A DNA stretch of 64,000 nucleotides from Hyperoodon ampullatus (taxonomy: Eukaryota; Chordata; Mammalia; Artiodactyla; Ziphiidae), in assembly GCA_949752795.1 (NCBI GenBank), contig CATKHW010000293.1, forward strand, positions 372,001 through 436,000, given 5' to 3'. Within the stretch, counting starts at the first letter, position 1. Every line of letters begins with the position of its first letter. The translations under genes and the position numbers were made by a program. The notes beneath the pieces were generated by a model. It was not told the origin of the DNA. It saw only the letters and a list, made by a program, of their open reading frames with translations, and searched no databases. This document shows positions 10,435 to 22,607 of the stretch, one piece after another.

Positions 10435-12173
10435 ACGATGATTCTAAGTGAAATAAGTCACACAGAAAAAGAAACTTATCATAAGATATCACTTATGAAG
10501 ATCCTGTAAACATGGCTACACTTGAACTGAGTTAGGAAAGAGAACAGTGTCTCACATTTAGAAAACACTCTTATACCTGCTTAAGGGGGAAGGAGAGGTG
10601 GGGTGATGCATAAAACCAGAGTTTGATATAAGCACAGGTACCGTTCCAAAAACCAACTATGGAATAGACAAGACCTACACCGTCCTCAGCGAAAGGGACT
10701 CAAAACCCCATATTTCCCGCAGAGGAAAATATCTGACTAGTAAGAATCTTAAAACCTATGTATTGATATGTCTCCGTAAGGGAATCAAGTGTGTCTAGAC
10801 TGGCATAAACATGGCAGCGAGAATCAGCTCAAACCCACTATAAAAAGGAATTTCAAAAACAAAACAAAAAAACTGGGAAATTCTTTACAATTCCTTCAGG
10901 GTCTCTGATGAAGGCTGGAATCACCCTATCTACAACGACAGCTGGATGTGGCATAAGGAGGGACACTTGGGACTGAGACGATTGGTGAGATTGGGTGAGC
11001 AAATGCAGACCCTTTAAAGCAATAATGCATGGCACCCATTCCATGGGTCCGAACTCTCCAGGTTGAAGGGAATATTACTACAGCTATAACATGTGCGGGA
11101 AACCTAGAGAACGGACACACTGTGAATACGAAAGGTTTCTGAAACTCAACGCATAGTCCCTTTCCTGGTGCTCCGGTTTGACTTTCCGTCTGCTTTACTA
11201 TCAACCTCCCCACTTGGAGAGACAGCCCCTTAAACCTCTTGGCTCGCACAGGTTGCCAATTTGGCAGAGGATGAAAGGGAAGAGGGAGAACCAATGAGAG
11301 AGTAGCTGTTAGGCATTTGGACGGGCACATATCACTGTAATTTCCCGGCAGGAAGAAGAATTAACCAAATTCTCAGCCACCCACCAGGAACCAGTATAGG
11401 TCCTGAAGCAAAATTTTGGACTTGCGGTCAGCTCACCAAAAACGAGTTGAAAAATGGAGCTCAGGGGCAAAGCAATTCACAAACTGGCCGAGTAATAAAG
11501 GACAACTATCGTCCAAAAATCTGTTGAGGGAAGGCAACGAGGCGGACTTGAAAGCGAGGCAGAATAGCAGGAAACAGATTTCAAGAGGTACGTTGGAATC
11601 GCCTTTAAAGCACAGGAAGAGGGGCACAACTTCGACAATGATGCACTTGGCCAAAAAGGGCGTATGCGTTTTCTCCTGAATATATTCAGGAGAAAACGCA
11701 TACGCCCTTTTTGGCCAAGCAAGCAAGCGGGCAATGCAAATCTGCACTACAAAGAAGTATCACTTCCCACCGGTCAAAAGGGACATCCACAAAATGTGTA
11801 AGAACAAGAAAGGCAAGACAGGCCCTGGAGAACAGGGAGCCTTGTTATGCTGATGGGCGGGATGTAAATTGACAACTGCCTCTCTGGAGGAGTGCATTCT
11901 GTTCCCTAAAACAAGTAAAGAACAGAGCTACAGAGCCAAGGGCACTACCAGTCTAGGGAATATACCTTGGGAAAACTGAAAATCAATAAGACAGAGCCAC
12001 CCCAAAATTTAGGGCTGCACTGCATACAAGGACCTCAACTTGGATACACCTTAAGTATCCCAGAAAATATAAACATGGTTCAAAAAATTGTGGTACTTAC
12101 GTACGATGGAATATCCCTCAGCCATGAAATCAATGTCATAAGACCAGTAGCAGCAAAATGGGTGGATTCAGGT
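10435..12173 (+). repeat. Satellite unit 7
   Basis: Copy of unit 4 at +5,217 with all its markers. No private difference seen. Palindrome 11646-11719 is perfect. Confidence 0.97.
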
Positions 12174-13912
12174 ACGATGATTCTAAGTGAAATAAGTCAC
12201 ACAGAAAAAGAAACTTATCATAAGATATCACTTATGAAGATCCTGTAAACATGGCTACACTTGAACTGAGTTAGGAAAGAGAACAGTGTCTCACATTTAG
12301 AAAACACTCTTATACCTGCTTAAGGGGGAAGGAGAGGTGGGGTGATGCATAAAACCAGAGTTTGATATAAGCACAGGTACCGTTCCAAAAACCAACTATG
12401 GAATAGACAAGACCTACACCGTCTTCAGTGAAAGGGACTCAAAACCCCATATTTCCCGCAGAGGAAAATATCTGACTAGTAAGAATCTTAAAACCTATGT
12501 ATTGATATGTCTCAGTAAGGGAATCAAGTGTGTCTAGACTGGCATAAACATGGCAGCGAGAATCAGCTCAAACCCACTATAAAAAGGAATTTCAAAAACA
12601 AAACAAAAAAACTGGGAAATTCTTTACAATTCCTTCAGGGTCTCTGATGAAAGCTGGAATGACCCTATCTACAACGACAGCTGGATGTGGCATAAGGAGG
12701 GACACTTGGGACTGAGACGATTGGTGAGATTGGGTGAGCAAATGCAGACCCTTTAAAGCAATAATGCATGGCACCCATTCCATTGGTCCGAACTCTCCAG
12801 GTTGAAGGGAATGTTACTACAGCTATAACATGTGCGGGAAACCTAGAGAACGGACACACTGTGAATACGAAAGGTTTCTAAATCTCAACGAATAGTCCCT
12901 CTCCTGGTGCTCCGGTTTGACTTTCCGTCTGCTTTACTATCAACCTCCCAACTTGGAGAGACAGCCCCTTTAACCTCTTGGTTCGCACAGGTTGCCAATT
13001 TGGCAGAGGATGAAAGGGAAGAGGGAGAACCAATGAGAGAGTAGCTGTTAGGCATTTGGACGGGCACATATCACTGTAATTTCCCGGCAGGAAGAAGAAT
13101 TAACCAAATTCTCAGCCACCCACCGGGCACCAGTATAGGTCCTGAACCAAAATTTTGGACTTGCGTTCAGCTCACCAAAAACGAGTTGAAAAATGGAGCT
13201 CAGGGGCACAGCAATTCACAAACTGGCCGAGTAATAAAGGACAACTATCGTCCAAAAATCTGTTGAGGGAAGGCAACGAGGCAGACTTGAAAGCGAGGCA
13301 GAATAGCAGGAAACAGATTTCAAGAGGTACGTTGGAATCGCCTTTAAAGCACAGGAAGAGGGGCACAACTTCGACAATGATGCACTTGGCCAAAAAGGGC
13401 GTATGCGTTTTCTCCTGAATATATTCAGGAGAAAACGCATACGCCCTTTTTGGCCAAGCAAGCAAGCGGGCAATGCAAATCTGCACTACAAAGAAGTATC
13501 ACTTCCCAACAGTCAAAGGGGACATCCACAAAATGTGTAAGAACAAGAAAGGCAAGACAGGCCCTGGAGAACAGGGCGCCTTGTTATGCTGATGGGCGGG
13601 ATGTAAATTGCCAACTGCCTCTCTGGAGGAGTGCATTCTGTTCCCTAAAACAAGTAAAGAACAGAGCTACAGAGCCAAGGGCACTACCAGTCTAGGGAAT
13701 ATACCTTGGGAAAACTGAAAATCAATAAGACAGAGCCACCCCAAAATTTAGGGCTGCACTGCATACAAGGACCTCAACTTGGATACACCTTAAGTATCCC
13801 AGAAAATATAAACATGGTTCAAGAAACTGTGGTACTTACGTATGATGGAATATCCCTCAGCCATGAAATCAATGTCATAAGACCAGTAGCAGCAAAATGG
13901 GTGGATTCAGGT
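12174..13912 (+). repeat. Satellite unit 8
   Basis: Copies unit 5 up to 13165, then changes: gcgttcagctc, gaggcagac, private cagggcgcc and caagaaactgtgg, gtatgatgg. It retains aacagtcaaagggg. The change at 13166 marks the end of the recent trimer. Palindrome 13385-13458 is perfect. Confidence 0.97.
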
Positions 13913-15651
13913 ACGATGATTCTAAGTGAAATAAGTCACACAGAAAAAGAAACTTATCATAAGATATCACTTATGAAGATCCTGTAAACATGGCTACACT
14001 TGAACTGAGTTAGGAAAGAGAACAGTGTCTCACATTTAGAAAACACTCTTATACCTGCTTAAGGGGGAAGGAGAGGTGGGGTGATGCATAAAACCAGAGT
14101 TTGATATAAGCACAGGTACCGTTCCAAAAACCAACTATGGAATAGACAAGACCTACACCGTCCTCAGTGAAAGGGACTGAAAACCCCATATTTCCCGCAG
14201 AGGAAAGTATCTGACTAGTAAGAATCTTAAAACCTATGTATTGATATGTCTCCGTAAGGGAATCAAGTGTGTCTAGACTGGCATATACATGGCAGCGAGA
14301 ATCAGCTCAAACCCACTATAAAAAGGAATTTCAAAAACAAAACAAAAAAACTGGGAAATTCTTTACAATTCCTTCAGGGTCTCTGTTGAAAGCTGGAATG
14401 ACCCTATCTACAACGACAGCTGGATGTGGCATAAGGAGGGACACTTGGGACTGAGACGATTGGTGAGATTGGGTGAGCAAATGCAGACCCTTTAAAGCAA
14501 TAATGCATGGCACCCATTCCATGGGTCCGAACTCTCCAGGTTGAAGGGAATATTACTACAGCTATAACATGTGCGGGAAACCTAGAGAACGGACACACTG
14601 TGAATACGAAAGGTTTCTAAAACTCAACGAATAAACCCTCTCCTGGTGCTCCGGATTGACTTTCTGGCTGCTTTACTATCAACCTCCCAACTTGGAGAGA
14701 CAGCCCCTTTAACCTCTTGGTTCGCACAGGTTGCCAATTTGGCAGAGGATGAAAGGGAAGAGGGAGAACCAATGAGAGAGTAGCTGTTAGGCATTTGGAC
14801 GGGCTCATATCACTGTAATTTCCCGGCAGGAAGAAGAATTAACCAAATTCTCAGCCACCCACCGGGAACCAGTATAGGTCCTGAACCAAAATTTTGGACT
14901 TGCGGTCAGCTCTCCAAAAACGAGTTGAAAAATGGAGCTCAGGGACACAGCAATTCACAAACTGGCCGAGTAATAAAGGACAACTATCGTCCAAAAATCT
15001 GTTGAGGGAAGGCAACGAGGTGGACTTGAAAGCGAGGCAGAATAGCAGGAAACAGATTTCAAGAGGTACGTTGGAATCGCCTTTAAAGCACAGGAAGAGG
15101 GGCACAACTTCGACAATGATGCACTTGGCCAAAAAGGGCGTATGCGTTTTCTCCTGAATATATCCAGGAGAAAACGCATACGCCCTTTTTGGCCAAGCAA
15201 GCAAGAGGGCAATGCAAATCTGCACTACAAAGAAGTATCACTTCCCACCGGTCAAAAGGGACATCCACAAAATGTGTAAGAACAAGAAAGGCAAGACAGG
15301 CCCTGGAGAACAGGGAGCCTTGTTATGCTGATGGGCGGGATGTAAATTGCCAACTGCCTCTCTGGAGGAGTGCATTCTGTTCCCTAAAACAAGTAAAGAA
15401 CAGAGCTACAGAGCCAAGGGCACTACCAGTCTAGGGAATATACCTTGGGAAAACTGAAAATCAATAAGACAGAGCCACCCCAAAATTTAGGGCTGCACTG
15501 CATACAAGGACCTCAACTTGGATACACCTTAAGTATCCCAGAAAATATAAACATGGTTCAAAAAATTGTGGTACTTACGTACGATGGAATATCCCTCAGC
15601 CATGAAATCAATGTCATAAGACCAGTAGCAGCAAAATGGGTGGATTCAGGT
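13913..15651 (+). repeat. Satellite unit 9
   Basis: Markers shared with unit 12: ctgttgaaagc, cgaataaaccc, ccggattgac, tctggctgc, gggctcat, cagctctcc, gggacacagc, gaggtggac. Private: gggactgaaaacc, ggcatatacatgg, caagagggc. Palindrome 15124-15197 has one mismatch. Confidence 0.97.
15124..15197. repeat. Palindrome of unit 9, one mismatch
   Basis: T to C at 15164 (tatccagg instead of tattcagg), four bases right of the centre. The rest of both arms still pairs. Confidence 0.95.
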
Positions 15652-17390
15652 ACGATGATTCTAAGTGAAATAAGTCACACAGAAAAAGAAACTTATCATA
15701 AGATATCACTTATGAAGATCCTGTAAACATGGCTACACTTGAACTGAGTTAGGAAAGAGAACAGTGTCTCACATTTAGAAAACACTCTTATACCTGCTTA
15801 AGGGGGAAGGAGAGGTGGGGTGATGCATAAAACCAGAGTTTGATATAAGCACAGGTACCGTTCCAAAAACCAACTATGGAATAGACAAGACCTACACCGT
15901 CTTCAGTGAAAGGGACTCAAAACCCCATATTTCCCGCAGAGGAAAATATCTGACTAGTAAGAATCTTAAAACCTATGTATTGATATGTCTCCGTAAGGGA
16001 ATCAAGTGTGTCTAGACTGGCATAAACATGGCAGCGAGAATCAGCTCAAACCCACTATAAAAAGGAATTTCAAAAACAAAACAAAAAAACTGGGAAATTC
16101 TTTACAATTCCTTCAGGGTCTCTGATGAAAGCTGGAATGACCCTATCTACAATGACAGCTGGATGTGGCATAAGGAGGGACACTTGGGACTGAGACGATT
16201 GGTGAGATTGGGTGAGCAAATGCAGATCCTTTAAAGCAATAATGCATGGCACCCATTCCATGGGTCCGAACTCTCCAGGTTGAAGGGAATATTACTACAG
16301 CTATAACATGTGCGGGAAACCTAGAGAACGGACACACTGTGAATACGAAAGGTTTCTAAAACTCAACGAATAGTCCCTCTCCTGGTGCTCCGGTTTGACT
16401 TTCCGTCTGCTTTACTATCAACCTCCCAACTTGGAGAGACAGCCCCTTTAACCTCTTGGTTCGCACAGGTTGCCAATTTGGCAGAGGATGAAAGGGAAGA
16501 GGGAGAACCAATGAGAGAGTAGCTGTTAGGCATTTGGACGGGCACATATCACTGTAATTTCCCAGCAGGAAGAAGAATTAACCAAATTCTCAGCCACCCA
16601 CCGGGAACCAGTATAGGTCCTGAACCAAAATTTTGGACTTGCGGTCAGCTCACCAAAAACGAGTTGAAAAATGGAGCTCAGGGGCACAGCAATTCACAAA
16701 CTGGCCGAGTAATAAAGGACAACTGTCGTCCAAAAATCTGTTGAGGGAAGGCAACGAGGCGGACTTGAAAGCGAGGCAGAATAGCAGGAAACAGATTTCA
16801 AGAGGTACGTTGGAATCGCCTTTAAAGCACAGGAAGAGGGGCACAACTTCGACAATGATGCACTTGGCCAAAAAGGGCGTATGCGTTTTCTCCTGAATAT
16901 ATTCAGGAGAAAACGCATACGCCCTTTTTGGCCAAGCAAGCAAGCGGGCAATGCAAATCTGCACTACAAAGAAGTAACACTTCCCACCGGTCAAAAGGGA
17001 CATCCACAAAATGTGTAAGAACAAGAAAGGCAAGACAGGCCCTGGAGAACAGGGAGCCTTGTTATGCTGATGGGCGGGATGTAAATTGCCAACTGCCTCT
17101 CTGGAGGAGTGCATTCTGTTCCCTAAAACAAGTAAAGAACAGAGCTACAGAGCCAAGGGCACTACCAGTCTAGGGAATATACCTTGGGAAAACTGAAAAT
17201 CAATAAGACAGAGCCACCCCAAAATTTAGGGCTGCACTGCATACAAGGACCTCAACTTGGATACACCTTAAGTATCCCAGAAAATATAAACATGGTTCAA
17301 AAAATTGTGGTACTTACGTACGATGGAATATCCCTCAGCCATGAAATCAATGTCATAAGACCAGTAGCAGCAAAATGGGTGGATTCAGGT
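15652..17390 (+). repeat. Satellite unit 10
   Basis: Markers: gtcttcag, tacaatgacagc, gcagatcctt, cccagcagg, aactgtcgtcc, aagtaacac. The last change removes a stop on the minus strand, so an unusually long minus-strand frame (16650-17114) appears here and again in unit 13; this is not evidence of coding. Palindrome 16863-16936 is perfect. Confidence 0.97.
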
Positions 17391-19129
17391 ACGATGATTC
17401 TAAGTGAAATAAGTCACACAGAAAAGGAAACTTATCATAAGATATCACTTATGAAGATCCTGTAAACATGGCTACACTTGAACTGAGTTAGGAAAGAGAA
17501 CAGTGTCTCACATTTAGAAAACACTCTTATACCTGCTTAAGGGGGAAGGAGAGGTGGGGTGATGCATAAAACCAGAGTTTGATATAAGCACAGGTACCGT
17601 TCCAAAAACCAACTATGGAATAGACAAGACCTACACCGTCTTCAGTGAAAGGGACTCAAAACCCCATATTTCCCGCAGAGGAAAATATCTGACTAGTAAG
17701 AATCTTAAAACCTATGTATTGATATGTCTCCGTAAGGGAATCAAGTGTGTCTAGACTGGCATAAACATGGCAGCGAGAATCAGCTCAAACCCACTATAAA
17801 AAGGAATTTCAAAAACAAAACAAAAAAACTGGGAAATTCTTTACAATTCCTTCAGGGTCTCTGATGAAAGCTGGAATGACCCTATCTACAATGACAGCTG
17901 GATGTGGCATAAGGAGGGACACTTGGGACTGAGACGATTGGTGAGATTGGGTGAGCAAATGCAGATCCTTTAAAGCAATAATGCATGGCACCCATTCCAT
18001 GGGTCCGAACTCTCCAGGTTGAAGGGAATATTACTACAGCTATAACATGTGCGGGAAACCTAGAGAACGGACACACTGTGAATACGAAAGGTTTCTAAAA
18101 CTCAACGAATAGTCCCTCTCCTGGTGCTCCGGTTTGACTTTCCGTCTGCTTTACTATCAACCTCCCAACTTGGAGAGACAGCCCCTTTAACCTCTTGGTT
18201 CGCACAGGTTGCCAATTTGGCAGAGGATGAAAGGGAAGAGGGAGAACCAATGAGAGAGTAGCTGTTAGGCATTTGGACGGGCACATATCACTGTAATTTC
18301 CCAGCAGGAAGAAGAATTAACCAAATTCTCAGCCACCCACCGGGAACCAGTATAGGTCCTGAACCAAAATTTTGGACTTGCGGTCAGCTCACCAAAAACG
18401 AGTTGAAAAATGGAGCTCAGGGGCACAGCAATTCACAAACTGGCCGAGTAATAAAGGACAACTGTCGTCCAAAAATCTGTTGAGGGAAGGCAACGAGGCG
18501 GACTTGAAAGCGAGGCAGAATAGCAGGAAACAGATTTCAAGAGGTACGTTGGAATCGCCTTTAAAGCACAGGAAGAGGGGCACAACTTCGACAATGATGC
18601 ACTTGGCCAAAAAGGGCGTATGCGTTTTCTCCTGAATATATTCAGGAGAAAACGCATACGCCCTTTTTGGCCAAGCAAGCAAGCGGGCAATGCAAATCTG
18701 CACTACAAAGAAGTATCACTTCCCACCGGTCAAAAGGGACATCCACAAAATGTGTAAGAACAAGAAAGGCAAGACAGGCCCTGGAGAACAGGGAGCCTTG
18801 TTATGCTGATGGGCGGGATGTAAATTGCCAACTGCCTCTCTGGAGGAGTGCATTCTGTTCCCTAAAACAAGTAAAGAACAGAGCTACAGAGCCAAGGGCA
18901 CTACCAGTCTAGGGAATATACCTTGGGAAAACTGAAAATCAATAAGACAGAGCCACCCCAAAATTTAGGGCTGCACTGCATACAAGGACCTCAACTTGGA
19001 TACACCTTAAGTATCCCAGAAAATATAAACATGGTTCAAAAAATTGTGGTACTTACGTACGATGGAATATCCCTCAGCCATGAAATCAATGTCATAAGAC
19101 CAGTAGCAGCAAAATGGGTGGATTCAGGT
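17391..19129 (+). repeat. Satellite unit 11
   Basis: Nearly the same as unit 10 at +1,739 but with gaaaaggaaac and the usual aagtatcac. It shares aatgacagc, gcagatcc, cccagcagg and aactgtcg. Palindrome 18602-18675 is perfect. Confidence 0.97.
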
Positions 19130-20868
19130 ACGATGATTCTAAGTGAAATAAGTCACACAGAAAAAGAAACTTATCATAAGATATCACTTATGAAGATCCT
19201 GTAAACATGGCTACACTTGAACTGAGTTAGGAAAGAGAACAGTGTCTCACATTTAGAAAACACTCTTATACCTGCTTAAGGGGGAAGGAGAGGTGGGGTG
19301 ATGCATAAAAAAAGAGTTTGATATAAGCACAGGTACCGTTCCAAAAACCAACTATGGAATAGACAAGACCTACACCGTCCTCAGTGAAAGGGACTCAAAA
19401 CCCCATTTTTCCCGCAGAGGAAAATATCTGACTAATAAGAATCTTAAAACCTATGTATTGATATGTCTCCGTAAGGGAATCAAGTGTGTCTAGACTGGCA
19501 TAAACATGGCAACGAGAATCAGCTCAAACCCACTATAAAAAGGAATTTCAAAAACAAAACAAAAAAACTGGGAAATTCTTTACAATTCCTTCAGGGTCTC
19601 TGTTGAAAGCTGGAATGACCCTATCTACAACGACAGCTGGATGTGGCATAAGGAGGGACACTTGGGACTGAGACGATTGGTGAGATTGGGTGAGCAAATG
19701 CAGACCCTTTAAAGCAATAATGCATGGCACCCATTCCATGGGTCCGAACTCTCCAGGTTGAAGGGAATATTACTACAGCTATAACATGTGCGGGAAACCT
19801 AGAGAACGGACACACTGTGAATACGAAAGGTTTCTAAAACTCAACGAATAAACCCTCTCCTGGTGCTCCGGATTGACTTTCTGGCTGCTTTACTATCAAC
19901 CTCCCAACTTGGAGAGACAGCCCCTTTAACCTCTTGGTTCGCACAGGTTGCCAATTTGGCAGAGGATGAAAGGGAAGAGGGAGAACCAATGAGAGAGTAG
20001 CTGTTAGGCATTTGGACGGGCTCATATCACTGTAATTTCCCGGCAGGAAGAAGAATTAACCAAATTCTCAGCCACCCACCGGGAACCAGTATAGGTCCTG
20101 AACCAAAATTTTGGACTTGCGGTCAGCTCTCCAAAAACGAGTTGAAAAATGGAGCTCAGGGACACAGCAATTCACAAACTGGCCGAGTAATAAAGGACAA
20201 CTATCGTCCAAAAATCTGTTGAGGGAAGGCAACGAGGTGGACTTGAAAGCGAGGCAGAATAGCAGGAAACAGATTTCAAGAGGTACGTTGGAATCGCCTT
20301 TAAAGCACAGGAAGAGGGGCACAACTTCGACAATGATGCACTTGGCCAAAAAGGGCGTATGCGTTTTCTCCTGAATATATTCAGGAGAAAACGCATACGC
20401 CCTTTTTGGCCAAGCAAGCAAGCGGGCAATGCAAATCTGCACTACAAAGAAGTATCACTTCCCACCGGTCAAAAGGGACATCCACAAAATGTGTAAGAAC
20501 AAGAAAGGCAAGACAGGCCCTGGAGAACAGGGAGCCTTGTTATGCTGATGGGCGGGATATAAATTGCCAACTGCCTCTCTGGAGGAGTGCATTCTGTTCC
20601 CTAAAACAAGTAAAGAACAGAGCTACAGAGCCAAGGGCACTACCAGTCTAGGGAATATACCTTGGGAAAACTGAAAATCAATAAGACAGAGCCACCCCAA
20701 AATTTAGGGCTGCACTGCATACAAGGACCTCAACTTGGATACACCTTAAGTATCCCAGAAAATATAAACATGGTTCAAAAAATTGTGGTACTTACGTACG
20801 ATGGAATATCCCTCAGCCATGAAATCAATGTCATAAGACCAGTAGCAGCAAAATGGGTGGATTCAGGT
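19130..20868 (+). repeat. Satellite unit 12
   Basis: The start carries aaaaaaagag and ggcaacgag (shared with unit 17), plus ccatttttccc and gactaataag. From 19513 it is the copy of unit 9, with private gggatataaatt at 20559. Palindrome 20341-20414 is perfect. Confidence 0.97.
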
Positions 20869-22607
20869 ACGATGATTCTAAGTGAAATAAGTCACACAGA
20901 AAAAGAAACTTATCATAAGATATCACTTATGAAGATCCTGTAAACATGGCTACACTTGAACTGAGTTAGGAAAGAGAACAGTGTCTCACATTTAGAAAAC
21001 ACTCTTATACCTGCTTAAGGGGGAAGGAGAGGTGGGGTGATGCATAAAACCAGAGTTTGATATAAGCACAGGTACCGTTCCAAAAACCAACTATGGAATA
21101 GACAAGACCTACACCGTCTTCAGTGAAAGGGACTCAAAACCCCATATTTCCAGCAGAGGAAAATATCTGACTAGTAAGAATCTTAAAACCTATGTATTGA
21201 TATGTCTCCGTAAGGGAATCAAGTGTGTCTAGACTGGCATAAACATGGCAGCGAGAATCAGCTCAAACCCACTATAAAAAGGAATTTCAAAAACAAAACA
21301 AAAAAACTGGGAAATTCTTTACAATTCCTTCAGGGTCTCTGATGAAAGCTGGAATGACCCTATCTACAATGACAGCTGGATGTGGCATAAGGAGGGACAC
21401 TTGGGACTGAGACGATTGGTGAGATTGGGTGAGCAAATGCAGATCCTTTAAAGCAATAATGCATGGCACCCATTCCATGGGTCCGAACTCTCCAGGTTGA
21501 AGGGAATATTACTACAGCTATAACATGTGCGGGAAACCTAGAGAACGGACACACTGTGAATACGAAAGGTTTCTAAAACTCAACGAATAGTCCCTCTCCT
21601 GGTGCTCCGGTTTGACTTTCCGTCTGCTTTACTATCAACCTCCCAACTTGGAGAGACAGCCCCTTTAACCTCTTGGTTCGCACAGGTTGCCAATTTGGCA
21701 GAGGATGAAAGGGAAGAGGGAGAACCAATGAGAGAGTAGCTGTTAGGCATTTGGACGGGCACATATCACTGTAATTTCCCAGCAGGAAGAAGAATTAACC
21801 AAATTCTCAGCCACCCACCGGGAACCAGTATAGGTCCTGAACCAAAATTTTGGACTTGCGGTCAGCTCACCAAAAACGAGTTGAAAAATGGAGCTCAGGG
21901 GCACAGCAATTCACAAACTGGCCGAGTAATAAAGGACAACTGTCGTCCAAAAATCTGTTGAGGGAAGGCAACGAGGCGGACTTGAAAGCGAGGCAGAATA
22001 GCAGGAAACAGATTTCAAGAGGTACGTTGGAATCGCCTTTAAAGCACAGGAAGAGGGGCACAACTTCGACAATGATGCACTTGGCCAAAAAGGGCGTATG
22101 CGTTTTCTCCTGAATATATTCAGGAGAAAACGCATACGCCCTTTTTGGCCAAGCAAGCAAGCGGGCAATGCAAATCTGCACTACAAAGAAGTAACACTTC
22201 CCACCGGTCAAAAGGGACATCCACAAAATGTGTAAGAACAAGAAAGGCAAGACAGGCCCTGGAGAACAGGGAGCCTTGTTATGCTGATGGGCGGGATGTA
22301 AATTGCCAACTGCCTCTCTGGAGGAGTGCATTCTGTTCCCTAAAACAAGTAAAGAACAGAGCTACAGAGCCAAGGGCACTACCAGTCTAGGGAATATACC
22401 TTGGGAAAACTGAAAATCAATAAGACAGAGCCACCCCAAAATTTAGGGCTGCACTGCATACAAGGACCTCAACTTGGATACACCTTAAGTATCCCAGAAA
22501 ATATAAACATGGTTCAAAAAATTGTGGTACTTACGTACGATGGAATATCCCTCAGCCATGAAATCAATGTCATAAGACCAGTAGCAGCAAAATGGGTGGA
22601 TTCAGGT
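20869..22607 (+). repeat. Satellite unit 13
   Basis: Copy of unit 10 at +5,217, including aagtaacac. One private change noticed: tttccagcagagg at 21152. Palindrome 22080-22153 is perfect. Confidence 0.97.

Larger units (their letters stand above)
2695..13165 (+). repeat. Three-unit higher-order repeat, 5,217 bp, two copies
   Basis: Bases 2695-7948 match 7912-13165 at a shift of exactly 5,217 (3 x 1,739). Shared rare markers include gcgcggcag (2862/8079), ccaaaaaacaac, gagattagctgttatgc, accgaaaacg, gaaggctggaatcaccc, cctttcctgg, tcttggctcgc, caccaggaacc, tctcagtaagg and cattggtcc. The only difference I noticed inside is C at 3200 versus T at 8417. The match ends at 2694/7911 (A/C) and 7949/13166 (G/T). 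Neighbouring units within one copy differ far more, so the duplication is recent. Confidence 0.9.

Noticed and set aside
16650..17114. 154-codon minus-strand frame (again at 21867-22331)
   Set aside because: It is created by a single T to A change that removes a stop in units 10 and 13. There are no recognisable domains and it lies inside the repeat.
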